DNA of 55,172 nucleotides from Gemmatimonadota bacterium (GTDB lineage Bacteria > 4572-55 > J002), in NCBI GenBank assembly GCA_003697105.1, contig RFFQ01000170.1, forward strand, positions 1 through 55,172, given 5' to 3'. A program made the translations under genes and the position numbers. Positions 1 to 7,952 of the stretch are shown here, one piece after another. The notes below the pieces were generated by a model. That model was not told where the DNA came from, searched no databases, and saw nothing but the letters and a program-made list of their open reading frames with translations. How positions within the stretch are numbered: the first letter of the stretch is position 1; the number at the start of each line of letters is the position of its first letter.

Positions 1-95
1 AGTGTGATAATTGCATGATAGCTCCTTTCAGTAAAGTGAGCAATAATCAAACTATTTGATTCAATTTTATTCAAGTGCAGATTTCTGCGGAGACT

Positions 96-455
96 TCAGG
101 ATGCTTTTGACAATCGTGAGATCAAGCCGTTCAACATTTTGCCGATTTCAGCGATAGTATTTACCAGATGCTGGTACTCCTCTCCATTGAGATACGATAA
201 ATTCCGGGCGATAACTACTTGTGTTTCAACTTCATACCGCGACCCTCTTGCAATCCGTAAAAAACGAATGTAATCAGTGGTAGTAGCACGTCCCCACCCT
301 TCAGCAATATTTGAGGGGATGGAAACCGCTGCCCGCCGTAGTTGTCCTGCCAACCCGAACACTTCACTTTTAGGAAACGTGCGGGTCAAAACATAAATTT
401 GGTTCACCAGTTCAATTGCATTTTGCCAGACCTTCAACTCACGATACGATTGCAT
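96..455 (-). CDS. four helix bundle protein (S23 / 23S rRNA-intervening-sequence family)
   Basis: About 119 residues from the ATG at 455, which sits on the family's usual N-terminus (MQSYRELKVWQ). An in-frame upstream start at 476 would only add residues read from the repeat array. Family hallmarks are visible: the 'YRELKVWQ' opening, 'FPKSEVFGLAGQLRRAAVSIPSNIAEG' spread over the second helix, and a late helix with 'EVETQVVIARNLSYL'. Members were first found inside 23S rRNA intervening sequences, and relatives include the Avd protein of diversity-generating retroelements. Here it is an orphan just downstream of recJ, with no rRNA or reverse transcriptase in view. Molecular role unknown. The leader is made of GAGTT-type tandem repeats, so the gene and repeat may have arrived together (inference). 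Confidence 0.85.
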   Translation of the reverse strand: MQSYRELKVWQNAIELVNQIYVLTRTFPKSEVFGLAGQLRRAAVSIPSNIAEGWGRATTTDYIRFLRIARGSRYEVETQVVIARNLSYLNGEEYQHLVNTIAEIGKMLNGLISRLSKAS

Positions 456-468
456 CCCACTATCTCCA

Positions 469-512
469 ACCCCCAACTCGTAAAACTCATCAACTCCCCA
501 ACTCCCTAACTC
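469..512 (-). repeat. GAGTT-type short tandem repeat array A
   Basis: Read on the minus strand, this stretch is a run of 7-9 nt units each beginning GAGTT (GAGTTAG, GGAGTTGG, GAGTTGAT, GAGTTTTAC, GAGTTGGGG). It starts at the recJ stop codon and runs to the leader of the S23-family gene. The same unit types occur in the larger array at 30173-30383 on the other strand. Confidence 0.85.
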
Positions 513-2240
513 CTACTCACTAAATTTCAAGTCTTTGAGTCGCCCTTGAAGGGTGATCCGGCCATGCCAGCGATTTTCTTCCACGACATAGGCAATATCC
601 AATTTGGGGCGGGCGTAAGTGAGTTCATCCACTAAAGCGATAGTACCGAAACCAAAGCCGATAATTTCTAAGGTAACATCCCCTTGCCCGACGGTAAACT
701 TCAGATGATTACGCCCAACAATGCGTGGCGTCCCGACAACGTCCACACGGCGGGTCACCAGCACCGGACGCATATTTTGGGGTCCAAAAGGCGCAAATTG
801 TTTAAGATAAACATATAATTTGCCATTGATGACATCATCCAACGTAACTTCGCCTACCACTTCTAAATGGGGAATCAAATCCTCAGGTGTCAACGCATTG
901 GTTGCAACGGCATTGAAGCGTTCGCGGAAAGCGTGGATTCTCTCTTTACGAATGGTCAATCCCGCCGCGTGTTGGTGCCCACCGAATTCATCCAGCAGGT
1001 CACTACACTGCACCATCGCTTCATACAGATGAAAGGTGGGGATGCTGCGTGAACTTCCTTTACCCGCGCCGGTTTCAGGGTCTATCGAGATAAGGACAGT
1101 CGGACGGTAGTATTTTTCCACCAACCGGCTCGCGACAATTCCGATCACACCGGCGTGCCACTCTTCTGAGGCAAGGACTAGCCCCCGAGTATGTTCAATA
1201 TCGTACATCTCCTCGACCATGCGTTTCGCATCTTCGTAGATAGTTTCATCAATGTTTTGGCGGCGTTTATTTTCAGCATCCAGACCGTTGGCAATCTTCA
1301 AAGCGTGGGAATAGGTTGTCGCCATCAGCAATTCGACCCCGCGTTTAGCATCACCGATTCGCCCACCGGCATTGATTCGCGGCGCCAAGTTAAACACAAT
1401 TTCAGAACTACCGATCCGCCGCTGTTTCAGTCCGGCAACATGAATCAATGCCTTTAGCCCAACTCGAGGTGAAGTGTTGATCAAGCGCAATCCATAATGA
1501 GCAATCACCCGATTTTCATCCACTAAGGGCACAATGTCGGAGATCGTTCCGAGAGCGACAATGTCCAAATAATCGAACACAATTTGCAAGGGCTTATTCA
1601 TTACCCGGGTCACGGCACAAAGCAGTTTGAACGCCACCCCCGCACCGCATAAATCCGTAAAGGGATAGGTATCATCCGTCTGTTTGGGATTGATCACCGC
1701 CAATGCTTCCACGGGATTTTCACCGGGTTCGTGGTGATCGGTCACAATCATATCAATTCCGACCTTTTCCGCAAATTTTGCTTCGTCGGTGGCTCGAATG
1801 CCACAATCTACCGTGACAATCAACGAAATCCCATCTCGAAGTGCCTGCCGGATGCCTTCAATAGAAAGTCCGTAGCCCTCATTCATCCGGTCGGGGATGT
1901 AAAAATCGACATCACCACCCAAACGTCGCAACACAGAAAGAAGTAGAGACGTCCCGGTGATGCCATCGACATCATAATCACCATAGACCATGATCCGTTC
2001 TTTGTTTTGAAGCGCTTTGGCAAGGCGGTTTGCTGCTATAGCAATATCTTTCATCAAGAACGGGTCATGCAAACTCTCCAAGCTGGGATTTAAAAACTGG
2101 TGCGCTTTTTCAGGCGTGTTCCAACCCCGCTGTAATAAAATTTTGGCAATGACAGGCGGCACATCTAGGGCATCCATTAACTGATTTTGTAACCCGGCAT
2201 CCACCGGGGGCGGGAATACCCATTTTTTCTGTCCTCGCAT
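513..2240 (-). CDS. recJ: single-stranded-DNA-specific exonuclease RecJ
   Basis: A 575-residue protein of normal RecJ length. It degrades single-stranded DNA 5' to 3' in recombination and mismatch repair, in the cytoplasm. DHH-family motifs are intact: DYDVDG at residues 88-93, VDCG near 144, TDHH at 167-170, and the DHHA1 motif GGHQHAAG near residue 428. An OB-like C-terminal part follows. The ATG at 2240 has GAGGA upstream. The stop codon is embedded in repeat array A, so the gene end abuts the repeat. No lesions seen. Confidence 0.95.
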   Translation of the reverse strand: MRGQKKWVFPPPVDAGLQNQLMDALDVPPVIAKILLQRGWNTPEKAHQFLNPSLESLHDPFLMKDIAIAANRLAKALQNKERIMVYGDYDVDGITGTSLLLSVLRRLGGDVDFYIPDRMNEGYGLSIEGIRQALRDGISLIVTVDCGIRATDEAKFAEKVGIDMIVTDHHEPGENPVEALAVINPKQTDDTYPFTDLCGAGVAFKLLCAVTRVMNKPLQIVFDYLDIVALGTISDIVPLVDENRVIAHYGLRLINTSPRVGLKALIHVAGLKQRRIGSSEIVFNLAPRINAGGRIGDAKRGVELLMATTYSHALKIANGLDAENKRRQNIDETIYEDAKRMVEEMYDIEHTRGLVLASEEWHAGVIGIVASRLVEKYYRPTVLISIDPETGAGKGSSRSIPTFHLYEAMVQCSDLLDEFGGHQHAAGLTIRKERIHAFRERFNAVATNALTPEDLIPHLEVVGEVTLDDVINGKLYVYLKQFAPFGPQNMRPVLVTRRVDVVGTPRIVGRNHLKFTVGQGDVTLEIIGFGFGTIALVDELTYARPKLDIAYVVEENRWHGRITLQGRLKDLKFSE

Positions 2241-2385
2241 TGATTTTCCTCAAATAGGTATGGAGTCAAGAGTCATCTTAATTGACCGTATTTTTAATCG
2301 CATTTTTCCGAAATCGCAAGGTTTTTTTAGGAAGTTATGAGAATCGAAGATGGGCACACCTGCCCGTCCGAACCGCAATTGTCTG

Positions 2386-2414
2386 TTGACAAGTGTACCG
2401 CATTATGCTATTCT
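2386..2414 (+). promoter_or_regulatory. sigma-70-type promoter, TTGACA-N17-TATTCT
   Basis: A perfect -35 TTGACA (2386-2391) lies exactly 17 nt before TATTCT (2409-2414), with an extended -10 TG at 2406-2407. It is placed to transcribe the small gene at 2476. The -10 hexamer and spacing are identical to those at 24107-24135 and on the minus strand at 31204-31232. Confidence 0.8.
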
Positions 2415-2475
2415 ATGTCCGATTTGATACCAACTCATCAATATATCATACGTTATAGCACTAAGGATGTTCAGA

Positions 2476-2895
2476 ATGTTTGATCCGAAAGAAGCCATCA
2501 ATACGTTCATGTCACAGGAAAATCTCCAGGAGGCCTACCCGATGGCGTCCTTTTTTATCCATGCTCATTCAGGGACAGTGGTACGGCGGGGCCCCTTTGA
2601 TATTATCAGCTTGGAACCCCTCGATGATGGGTATCATATTAAACTCTATATCCTTGATGAGGCGGAAATTCCGGCGAACCCGCTGGCGCGAAATCCGTTA
2701 TATTATAACAAAGTGCTAGAAGCCCGGCGTGCCGCCGATATTATCCGGAAGGGGCCGTTCGATTTTGTGATAAAAGGACAAGATGAGCGAAAGCAGAAAT
2801 TACACGCTAACGACATAAAAGCAATTACGGCTTACCAACTACTTTATTCCGCCAAGAAAAAAAAGGCATCTATCGGTGAAACCACGACGATATAA
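2476..2895 (+). CDS. conserved-looking hypothetical protein, 139 aa
   Basis: I do not recognise this family. The start at 2476 is preferred over the in-frame ATG at 2467 because AAGG at 2463-2466 is 9 nt from 2476 but touches 2467. The protein is soluble, with no signal or membrane segment. It has a central stretch that looks like beta strands (FDIISLEPLDDGYHIKLYIL) and an R/K-rich second half containing 'RRAADIIRKGPFDFVIKG'. The phrase 'R(R/K)GPFD' occurs twice (near residues 37 and 92), hinting at an internal duplication. The C-terminus is lysine-rich (AKKKKA). It has its own strong promoter and is probably monocistronic, since a terminator-like hairpin follows. Confidence 0.65.
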   Translation: MFDPKEAINTFMSQENLQEAYPMASFFIHAHSGTVVRRGPFDIISLEPLDDGYHIKLYILDEAEIPANPLARNPLYYNKVLEARRAADIIRKGPFDFVIKGQDERKQKLHANDIKAITAYQLLYSAKKKKASIGETTTI

Positions 2896-2958
2896 GATGC
2901 ATATGTGGCAACTTTCAATTCAGAGTACCCTTAATATGGTAGAATGGTATTCCGTATT

Positions 2959-2998
2959 AAACCCGTCATCCCCAACCGGTTGGCGGGTTTTATTTTAG
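2959..2998 (+). terminator. possible intrinsic terminator or leader hairpin
   Basis: AAACCCG (2959-2965) pairs with CGGGTTT (2984-2990), enclosing a CCAACCGGTTGG palindrome, and is followed by TTATTTT. It lies between the 2476 gene and the kinase start at 3010. It could end the upstream gene or act as a leader hairpin for the kinase. Confidence 0.45.
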
Positions 2999-3009
2999 GA
3001 GCGAAGCAG

Positions 3010-4902
3010 ATGCCTACTATTGCGGAATTAGAACAGCGGCTCGAAGATGGTGAAGATAATTTAGACCCTCGCCAGAGGATCGATATCATGAATCAGTTAG
3101 CCGCGGCTTGGCGGAATCAGGATATCCAACAGGCGATTGAATGGGGTGAACGTGCCCACCAGCAGGTAACCAAACAGCAACCGTTCTATACGGCAGGATT
3201 GGCGGAAAGTCTGCGCCAACTGAGTATCTGCTATGTGATGACCTCCAAATATGACCAAGCACTGGCATTCGCTTTAGAAGCATTGGAACTGTTCTCAGAC
3301 TTACCGGATCAGGAAAAACAAGCGTCTGTACTCACTATTATCGGGAATGTTTATCAGGGTTTAGGTCATTTTACGGAAGCATTGTCGTATCACTTGAAAA
3401 GTTTGAAAATAAAAGAAGAGCTATCGGATCAACGTGGACAAGCGGTCTCGCTCGTCAATATCGGAAACGCATATCATGAACTGAAAGATTACCAGCAAGC
3501 ACTCCAATGTTATGAGGAAGGCTTAATCCGGTATCGGGAAATCAACTACCAACAAGGCATCGCCGCGATCCTCTCCAATATCGGTAGTACCCATTTTAGC
3601 ATGGGCAATAATGAACAAGCCCGGCAAGCCTACCACCAAAGTTTAGAAATCTACCGCGATCATAAAAATCAAATTGGGGAATCCGCCACATTGAACAATT
3701 TGGGAAATGTGTACGAACATCTGAACCAACTCAATGAGGCGCAACAGGTGTATGCCAAAGCCCTCACGATTAAAAGACAGATCGGTGACCGGCACGGTGA
3801 ATCCGTCAGTTTAGAAGGATTAGGGCGGGTATATACCCGCCAACGGCAATATGATCTGGCACAAACACATCTGGAACAGGCAAGGGAAATTGCCGAAGCC
3901 ATCAAATCCAAAGCCCGCCTTTCCCGAATCCAAAATGATCTGGCCACCCTGTTTTATGAGCAGGGTAATTACCACCACGCATTTGACGCACTAAAAGCCT
4001 CGTACCAGCAAGAACGGGACATCCTCAATGATGAAAGTGACCGCCGTGCCAAAAACCTCCAACTGGCATATCAGGTAGAAAAAGCCCAAAAAGAGGCGGA
4101 AATCTACCGGCTACGCAATGTGGAATTGGCGCAGTTGAATGAACAATTACAAGAGGCTCTCAAAACCGCCGAAATCCAGCGTAACCGTGCCGAACAAGCA
4201 AACGAATTTAAAGGTGAACTCATCGATATTGTCGCCCACGATCTGCGTAATCCCTTGCAAACAATCTTAGGCTATATCCAACTGACACTCCGTCACACGG
4301 ACCCAGACACGAACATCGCCAAGTACCAACAACGGGCGCAAGAATCCGCACAACGAATGATCATGTTGGTCCAAAAACTCATGAACGCCAGCCTGATTGA
4401 AAGCGGTAAATTCAAACTGGAACCAGAGTCCGTCGATTTTTACCAGTTGGTTTCGGATCAAATCGATCACTATCAAGCAATCGCCAAACGGAAACACCAG
4501 ACAATCCATTTTACAGGACACCCCCCCTGCTGGGTTTATGGCGACCCCATTTGGCTCCGGGAGATTGTCGGAAACTTATTGAGTAACGCCATCAAATATT
4601 CGCCCTTTCAAAAATCGATCTGGGTGGAACTGGTCACCAGTAATGGCTTGGCACGGTTTCAGGTAAAGGATGAAGGACTTGGTCTTACCGAAGACGACAA
4701 ACACCGGCTATTTGGTAAATTTCAGCGCCTTTCCGCCAAACCCACCGGTGAAGAAAGCTCAATTGGATTGGGATTATTCATTGTCAAACAACTCGTACGG
4801 ATGCACGGCGGTGCCATTCAGGCTAAAAGCAGCGGACAATATCAGGGGAGTACCTTCACCATTGAATTTCCGTTATTAGACCCACCAAAACCATTGACAT
4901 AA
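3010..4902 (+). CDS. soluble TPR-domain sensor histidine kinase
   Basis: A 630-residue protein. Start at 3010 is chosen because AGGAGCG lies 8 nt upstream; the longer frame from 2944 would run through a hairpin and has no ribosome site. About residues 20-350 are TPR repeats of the 'A-x-x-Y-x-x-A-L' type, followed by a coiled coil (about 350-395). The HisKA box has the phospho-acceptor His at about 410 (IVAHDLRNPLQ). An HATPase_c domain follows with N-box 'GNLLSNAIKYSP' (about 520), 'DEGLGL' and 'GLGLFIV'. There are no membrane helices or signal peptide, so it senses an internal cue, perhaps through a protein bound to the TPRs. No response regulator is adjacent. The layout resembles hybrid-free TPR kinases known in Bacteroidetes-like lineages. 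Confidence 0.9.
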   Translation: MPTIAELEQRLEDGEDNLDPRQRIDIMNQLAAAWRNQDIQQAIEWGERAHQQVTKQQPFYTAGLAESLRQLSICYVMTSKYDQALAFALEALELFSDLPDQEKQASVLTIIGNVYQGLGHFTEALSYHLKSLKIKEELSDQRGQAVSLVNIGNAYHELKDYQQALQCYEEGLIRYREINYQQGIAAILSNIGSTHFSMGNNEQARQAYHQSLEIYRDHKNQIGESATLNNLGNVYEHLNQLNEAQQVYAKALTIKRQIGDRHGESVSLEGLGRVYTRQRQYDLAQTHLEQAREIAEAIKSKARLSRIQNDLATLFYEQGNYHHAFDALKASYQQERDILNDESDRRAKNLQLAYQVEKAQKEAEIYRLRNVELAQLNEQLQEALKTAEIQRNRAEQANEFKGELIDIVAHDLRNPLQTILGYIQLTLRHTDPDTNIAKYQQRAQESAQRMIMLVQKLMNASLIESGKFKLEPESVDFYQLVSDQIDHYQAIAKRKHQTIHFTGHPPCWVYGDPIWLREIVGNLLSNAIKYSPFQKSIWVELVTSNGLARFQVKDEGLGLTEDDKHRLFGKFQRLSAKPTGEESSIGLGLFIVKQLVRMHGGAIQAKSSGQYQGSTFTIEFPLLDPPKPLT

Positions 4903-4923
4903 AGGAATTTTTTTCCATAGTTT
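4894..4923 (+). promoter_or_regulatory. weak sigma-70-type promoter candidate
   Basis: TTGACA (4894-4899) overlaps the end of the kinase gene; TAGTTT (4918-4923) follows at 18 nt. The -35 is perfect and the -10 poor. It would serve the pair at 4991-6057. Confidence 0.35.
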
Positions 4924-4990
4924 TAACGATTCCAAACCGGAGCCTCAGCACCGTACATTATCGCCATCCCATTTTGATTGGAGGAGACCC

Positions 4991-5290
4991 ATGCCCGAAT
5001 TAAAAACCTACGAAACCCCATTGACCGATGCCGCCATTGATGAACTGTTTGAGGAAAATAAAGCCCAATTTAGCAAGATGAACACTGCCGCCGGCAATAT
5101 GGTCAAAAGTCTGTTATACGAGTTACAACGCAAGGGACGTAACACCTACATCCAACTGTATGATGCCGTAGAAGATGGTCATGTGGTGCACTACCGGGTC
5201 GTGCAGGGCAATGCGGAACTCATTCCTAAAGCCGCTCGTGCCCTACGATTTAAAAGTTGGACGGCAGATCAACTGGAGGTGAACTCATGA
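4991..5290 (+). CDS. hypothetical protein, 99 aa
   Basis: A small soluble protein of unknown family. The ATG at 4991 is preceded by GGAGGAG, an excellent ribosome site. The first half is helical and charged (AIDELFEENKAQFSKMNTAA), and the middle carries a likely beta hairpin (TYIQLYDAVEDGHVVHYRVV). No catalytic motif is visible. Its stop overlaps the start of the next gene by 4 nt (ATGA), so the two are translationally coupled and may act together at the membrane (inference). Confidence 0.7.
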   Translation: MPELKTYETPLTDAAIDELFEENKAQFSKMNTAAGNMVKSLLYELQRKGRNTYIQLYDAVEDGHVVHYRVVQGNAELIPKAARALRFKSWTADQLEVNS

Positions 5291-6057
5291 TCAAATTTGT
5301 GATTGCCCTGTTGATTATCATCGCCCTGTTAGGGTCATTTTCATCCTACTTTTTTGTCAAATCCGAAATGCAGGCAAAGATCACGGAAGCCGAAGTCAAA
5401 ATGGCGAACCTCAAAAATGAACGCCAACAGGTCGAAGATAAAGTGGCAGAAATTGAACGCCAAAAAGCAGAATTACAAGCCCAAATTGCCCACCTCACCG
5501 CCGAACGAGACAGCCTGAAAGCCGTTGTCGATTCCCTTGAAACTCAACGCCAGCGCGAAGAAGCCGCCCTAGACGACCTGTTTGCCGTAGATGACCTCGC
5601 CCAGAAAATGCAGGAAACCTTCCCAGAATTGGGGGATGAGCCCCTCGGCACGATTGAACTCTGCTATAACGATGAAACCAACACGTACGGTACCTGCTCC
5701 CCAGACGATTTTGGTATCGAGTATTTTGTCTTTCCGGTGCAATTTGTGGCAACCTTCATCGATAATGCCCAACAGGCGCAAAATCTTGCCCAACAAAATG
5801 AAGCCCTCCGCAAAATTGAGTCTAATTTAGAGCGAAACTTAACACTTTCCGATCAAATCACGTTGCTGACCGAGCAAAAAGCCAAAGCCTATCAGGAGGG
5901 TTACGAAAAAGCGTATCTCCAATACCAGCAGTTAAATCAGGAGTATATCAGTGTCCTCAAACAACCCCCGACCGTAAAATTTGGGTTACCGTCATGGCAA
6001 TTTGGCGTTGTGACCGGTGTGTTAGGTTTTGCCGGTGGGGTCATTTTAGCGAAATAA
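5287..6057 (+). CDS. membrane-anchored coiled-coil protein, 256 aa
   Basis: The start at 5287 overlaps the previous stop, with GGAGGTGA 6-13 nt upstream. Residues about 2-22 form a transmembrane helix. Residues about 28-100 form a long coiled coil rich in E/K/Q (KITEAEVKMANLKNERQQVE). A globular middle contains a 'CYNDETNTYGTC' segment whose two cysteines could pair. A second helix region follows, and the C-terminus (about 238-256) is hydrophobic and glycine-rich, ending ILAK, like a second membrane segment. Family not recognised. A hairpin-like protein with both ends in the membrane and a coiled body outside or inside is plausible. Linked to its 99-residue partner by a start-stop overlap. 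Confidence 0.75.
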   Translation: MIKFVIALLIIIALLGSFSSYFFVKSEMQAKITEAEVKMANLKNERQQVEDKVAEIERQKAELQAQIAHLTAERDSLKAVVDSLETQRQREEAALDDLFAVDDLAQKMQETFPELGDEPLGTIELCYNDETNTYGTCSPDDFGIEYFVFPVQFVATFIDNAQQAQNLAQQNEALRKIESNLERNLTLSDQITLLTEQKAKAYQEGYEKAYLQYQQLNQEYISVLKQPPTVKFGLPSWQFGVVTGVLGFAGGVILAK

Positions 6058-6064
6058 GAGTACC

Positions 6065-6529
6065 ATGCCGGAGCCACGTATCTTACATAGCGGTATTATT
6101 GATGTGAATTTTGGTGAGAACGTCACGATCGTGCAACCGGTCAATTTGTACGGATGTACCATCGGAGAGCAGTCATTCATAGGTCCTTTTGTAGAGATTC
6201 AACGCGGGGTCGTGATCGGTGAACGGTGCAAAATTCAATCTCACACTTTCATCTGCGAGCTGGTGACCCTAGGGGATGACTGCTTTATCTCGCACGGGGC
6301 AATGTTCATCAACGACACCTTCGCCAGTGGCGCACCGGCTGGTGGGGATAAAACCCGCTGGCGCACAACCACCCTTGGGAATCGGGTCAGCATCGGTACA
6401 AACGCCACCATCTTACCGGTAACCATTTGCGATAATGTGGTCATCGGCGCCGGCGCCGTTGTGACAAAATCAATTGAAATACCCGGAATTTACGCCGGGA
6501 ATCCGGCACGTTTAATCCGCAAACTTTAA
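6065..6529 (+). CDS. hexapeptide-repeat acyltransferase (WbpD/FdtC-like)
   Basis: 154 residues forming a left-handed beta-helix: imperfect [LIV]-G-x-x-x-x repeats run from 'FGENVTIVQP' through 'IGDGCFIS'-like turns to 'IGTNATILP', 'ICDNVVIGAGAVVTKS' and the typical ending 'GNPARLIR'. The 'SHGAMFINDTF' segment, and an insertion before 'IGTNATILP', match N-acetyltransferases acting on nucleotide-linked amino sugars (WbpD/WlbB, FdtC). Acetyl-CoA would be the donor. It sits 7 nt after the previous gene and 26 nt before pyrB, so it may be cotranscribed. It could serve surface glycan synthesis, but the glycan island is 25 kb away. The exact substrate cannot be read from sequence. Confidence 0.8.
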   Translation: MPEPRILHSGIIDVNFGENVTIVQPVNLYGCTIGEQSFIGPFVEIQRGVVIGERCKIQSHTFICELVTLGDDCFISHGAMFINDTFASGAPAGGDKTRWRTTTLGNRVSIGTNATILPVTICDNVVIGAGAVVTKSIEIPGIYAGNPARLIRKL

Positions 6530-6555
6530 CTTCAGGAGGGAACCGCAACGGTAAA

Positions 6556-7458
6556 ATGAACCATTTAATATCTATGCGCGATTTGACCAAAGCGGAGATT
6601 CAGCAATTTATCTCCACGGCGGCAAAAATTGAAAAGGGCGAACTCCAGCCCGACTTAACCGGTCGGGTGATGGGCGCCCTATTTTTTGAACCGTCCACCC
6701 GGACCCATTTGTCATTTGAGACCGCGATGAAGCGGCTCGGGGGCGAGGTGATTTCCATGAGCGGTACGAAAGGTACCTCCGTGGAAAAGGGGGAAACTCT
6801 GGCAGACACAGTCAAAGTCATTAATCAATATTCGGATATTATTGTCATCCGCCACGCTTTAGAAGGCGCGGCACGGTACGTCTCTGAACAAGTCACTGTA
6901 CCGGTCGTTAATGCAGGCGATGGCGCGAACCAGCACCCAACACAATCCTTGCTAGATTTGTACTCCATCTATAAAACACAAAACCGGTTGACGGGTTTAA
7001 CTATTGCCCTCATCGGTGATCTAAAGTACGGGCGCACCGTCCATTCCTTAGTCCACGCCCTAGCCCATACCCAGCCAAAATTTTATTTTATCTCCCCACC
7101 CTCTTTGCAAATGCCACGCTACATCAAGGACGAACTCCGCGAAATGAAGGTCGATTTTGAAGAAGGCGAACATGTGGAAGATGTGATCAACCAACTGGAT
7201 ATTCTGTATGTCACCCGCATTCAACGCGAACGATTTGCCGATCCGGTGGATTATGAACGGGTCAAAAATGCCTATGTGATCAGCCGGGCACTGCTGCAAA
7301 ATGTTAAACCCAACCTGAAAGTACTCCACCCGTTGCCGCGGGTCAATGAAATCAGCACTGATGTGGATCAAACCAAATACGCCTATTACTTTCAACAAGC
7401 GAAAAATGGCGTATTCATGCGTCAGGCAATTCTTTCCATTCTATTGGGGGAGATATAA
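6556..7458 (+). CDS. pyrB: aspartate carbamoyltransferase catalytic subunit
   Basis: 300 residues, standard length. It joins carbamoyl phosphate and aspartate in the first committed step of pyrimidine synthesis. The carbamoyl-phosphate loop FFEPSTRTHLSFE (PSTRT at 46-50) is intact, as are the 80s-loop lysine region (KGTSVEKGETL), HPTQ at 127-130, the 'GDLKYGRTVHSL' segment and the 'HPLPRVNEI' signature. AGGAGGG lies upstream of the ATG. It is followed after 2 nt by pyrI, so the enzyme is probably the allosteric dodecamer type. Confidence 0.97.
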   Translation: MNHLISMRDLTKAEIQQFISTAAKIEKGELQPDLTGRVMGALFFEPSTRTHLSFETAMKRLGGEVISMSGTKGTSVEKGETLADTVKVINQYSDIIVIRHALEGAARYVSEQVTVPVVNAGDGANQHPTQSLLDLYSIYKTQNRLTGLTIALIGDLKYGRTVHSLVHALAHTQPKFYFISPPSLQMPRYIKDELREMKVDFEEGEHVEDVINQLDILYVTRIQRERFADPVDYERVKNAYVISRALLQNVKPNLKVLHPLPRVNEISTDVDQTKYAYYFQQAKNGVFMRQAILSILLGEI

Positions 7459-7460
7459 CG

Positions 7461-7952
7461 ATGATGAACGACCGTAAAACGATGAAAGTAGATGCCATCC
7501 GCAACGGCACGGTGATCGATCACATCCCTGCCGGGCGCGGTCTGCGTGTGCTGGAAATTCTGGAATCCGAAGAAGACCAGCAAAAGGATTTGATTACCAT
7601 TGGCTTGAACCTCATTAGTGGTGCATACGGACGTAAAGATATTATTAAAATTGAAAACCGTGAATTGACCGTGAATGAAGTCAACCAGATTGCCCTGATC
7701 GCGCCCGAAGCCACCCTGAATATCATCCGAGATTTTGAAGTCACGGAGAAAAAGACCGTTGAATTACCGGAAAAGATCGAGGGATTGATGCATTGCCCCA
7801 ACCCAAATTGTGTCACCAGCGACGAAACCATCCACACGCGGTTATTGCGGGTCTCTCGTACACCGGTACGCTTGCGCTGTGCCTATTGCGAACGCGTGTT
7901 TAACGTGGAAGAAATGAAATTGGTGGGGATTAGCGGCAAATATGAAGAATAG
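7461..7952 (+). CDS. pyrI: aspartate carbamoyltransferase regulatory subunit
   Basis: 163 residues. The N-terminal nucleotide-binding domain carries the usual 'I-x-x-G-T-V-I-D-H-I-P-A-G' opening. The C-terminal zinc domain has the four ligands at Cys112, Cys117, Cys140 and Cys143 (CPNPNC...CAYC). It binds CTP or ATP and holds PyrB trimers together. PyrI is common in gamma-proteobacteria and archaea and patchy elsewhere. The stop overlaps the purK start by 11 nt, coupling pyrimidine and purine genes in one transcript. Confidence 0.96.
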   Translation: MMNDRKTMKVDAIRNGTVIDHIPAGRGLRVLEILESEEDQQKDLITIGLNLISGAYGRKDIIKIENRELTVNEVNQIALIAPEATLNIIRDFEVTEKKTVELPEKIEGLMHCPNPNCVTSDETIHTRLLRVSRTPVRLRCAYCERVFNVEEMKLVGISGKYEE

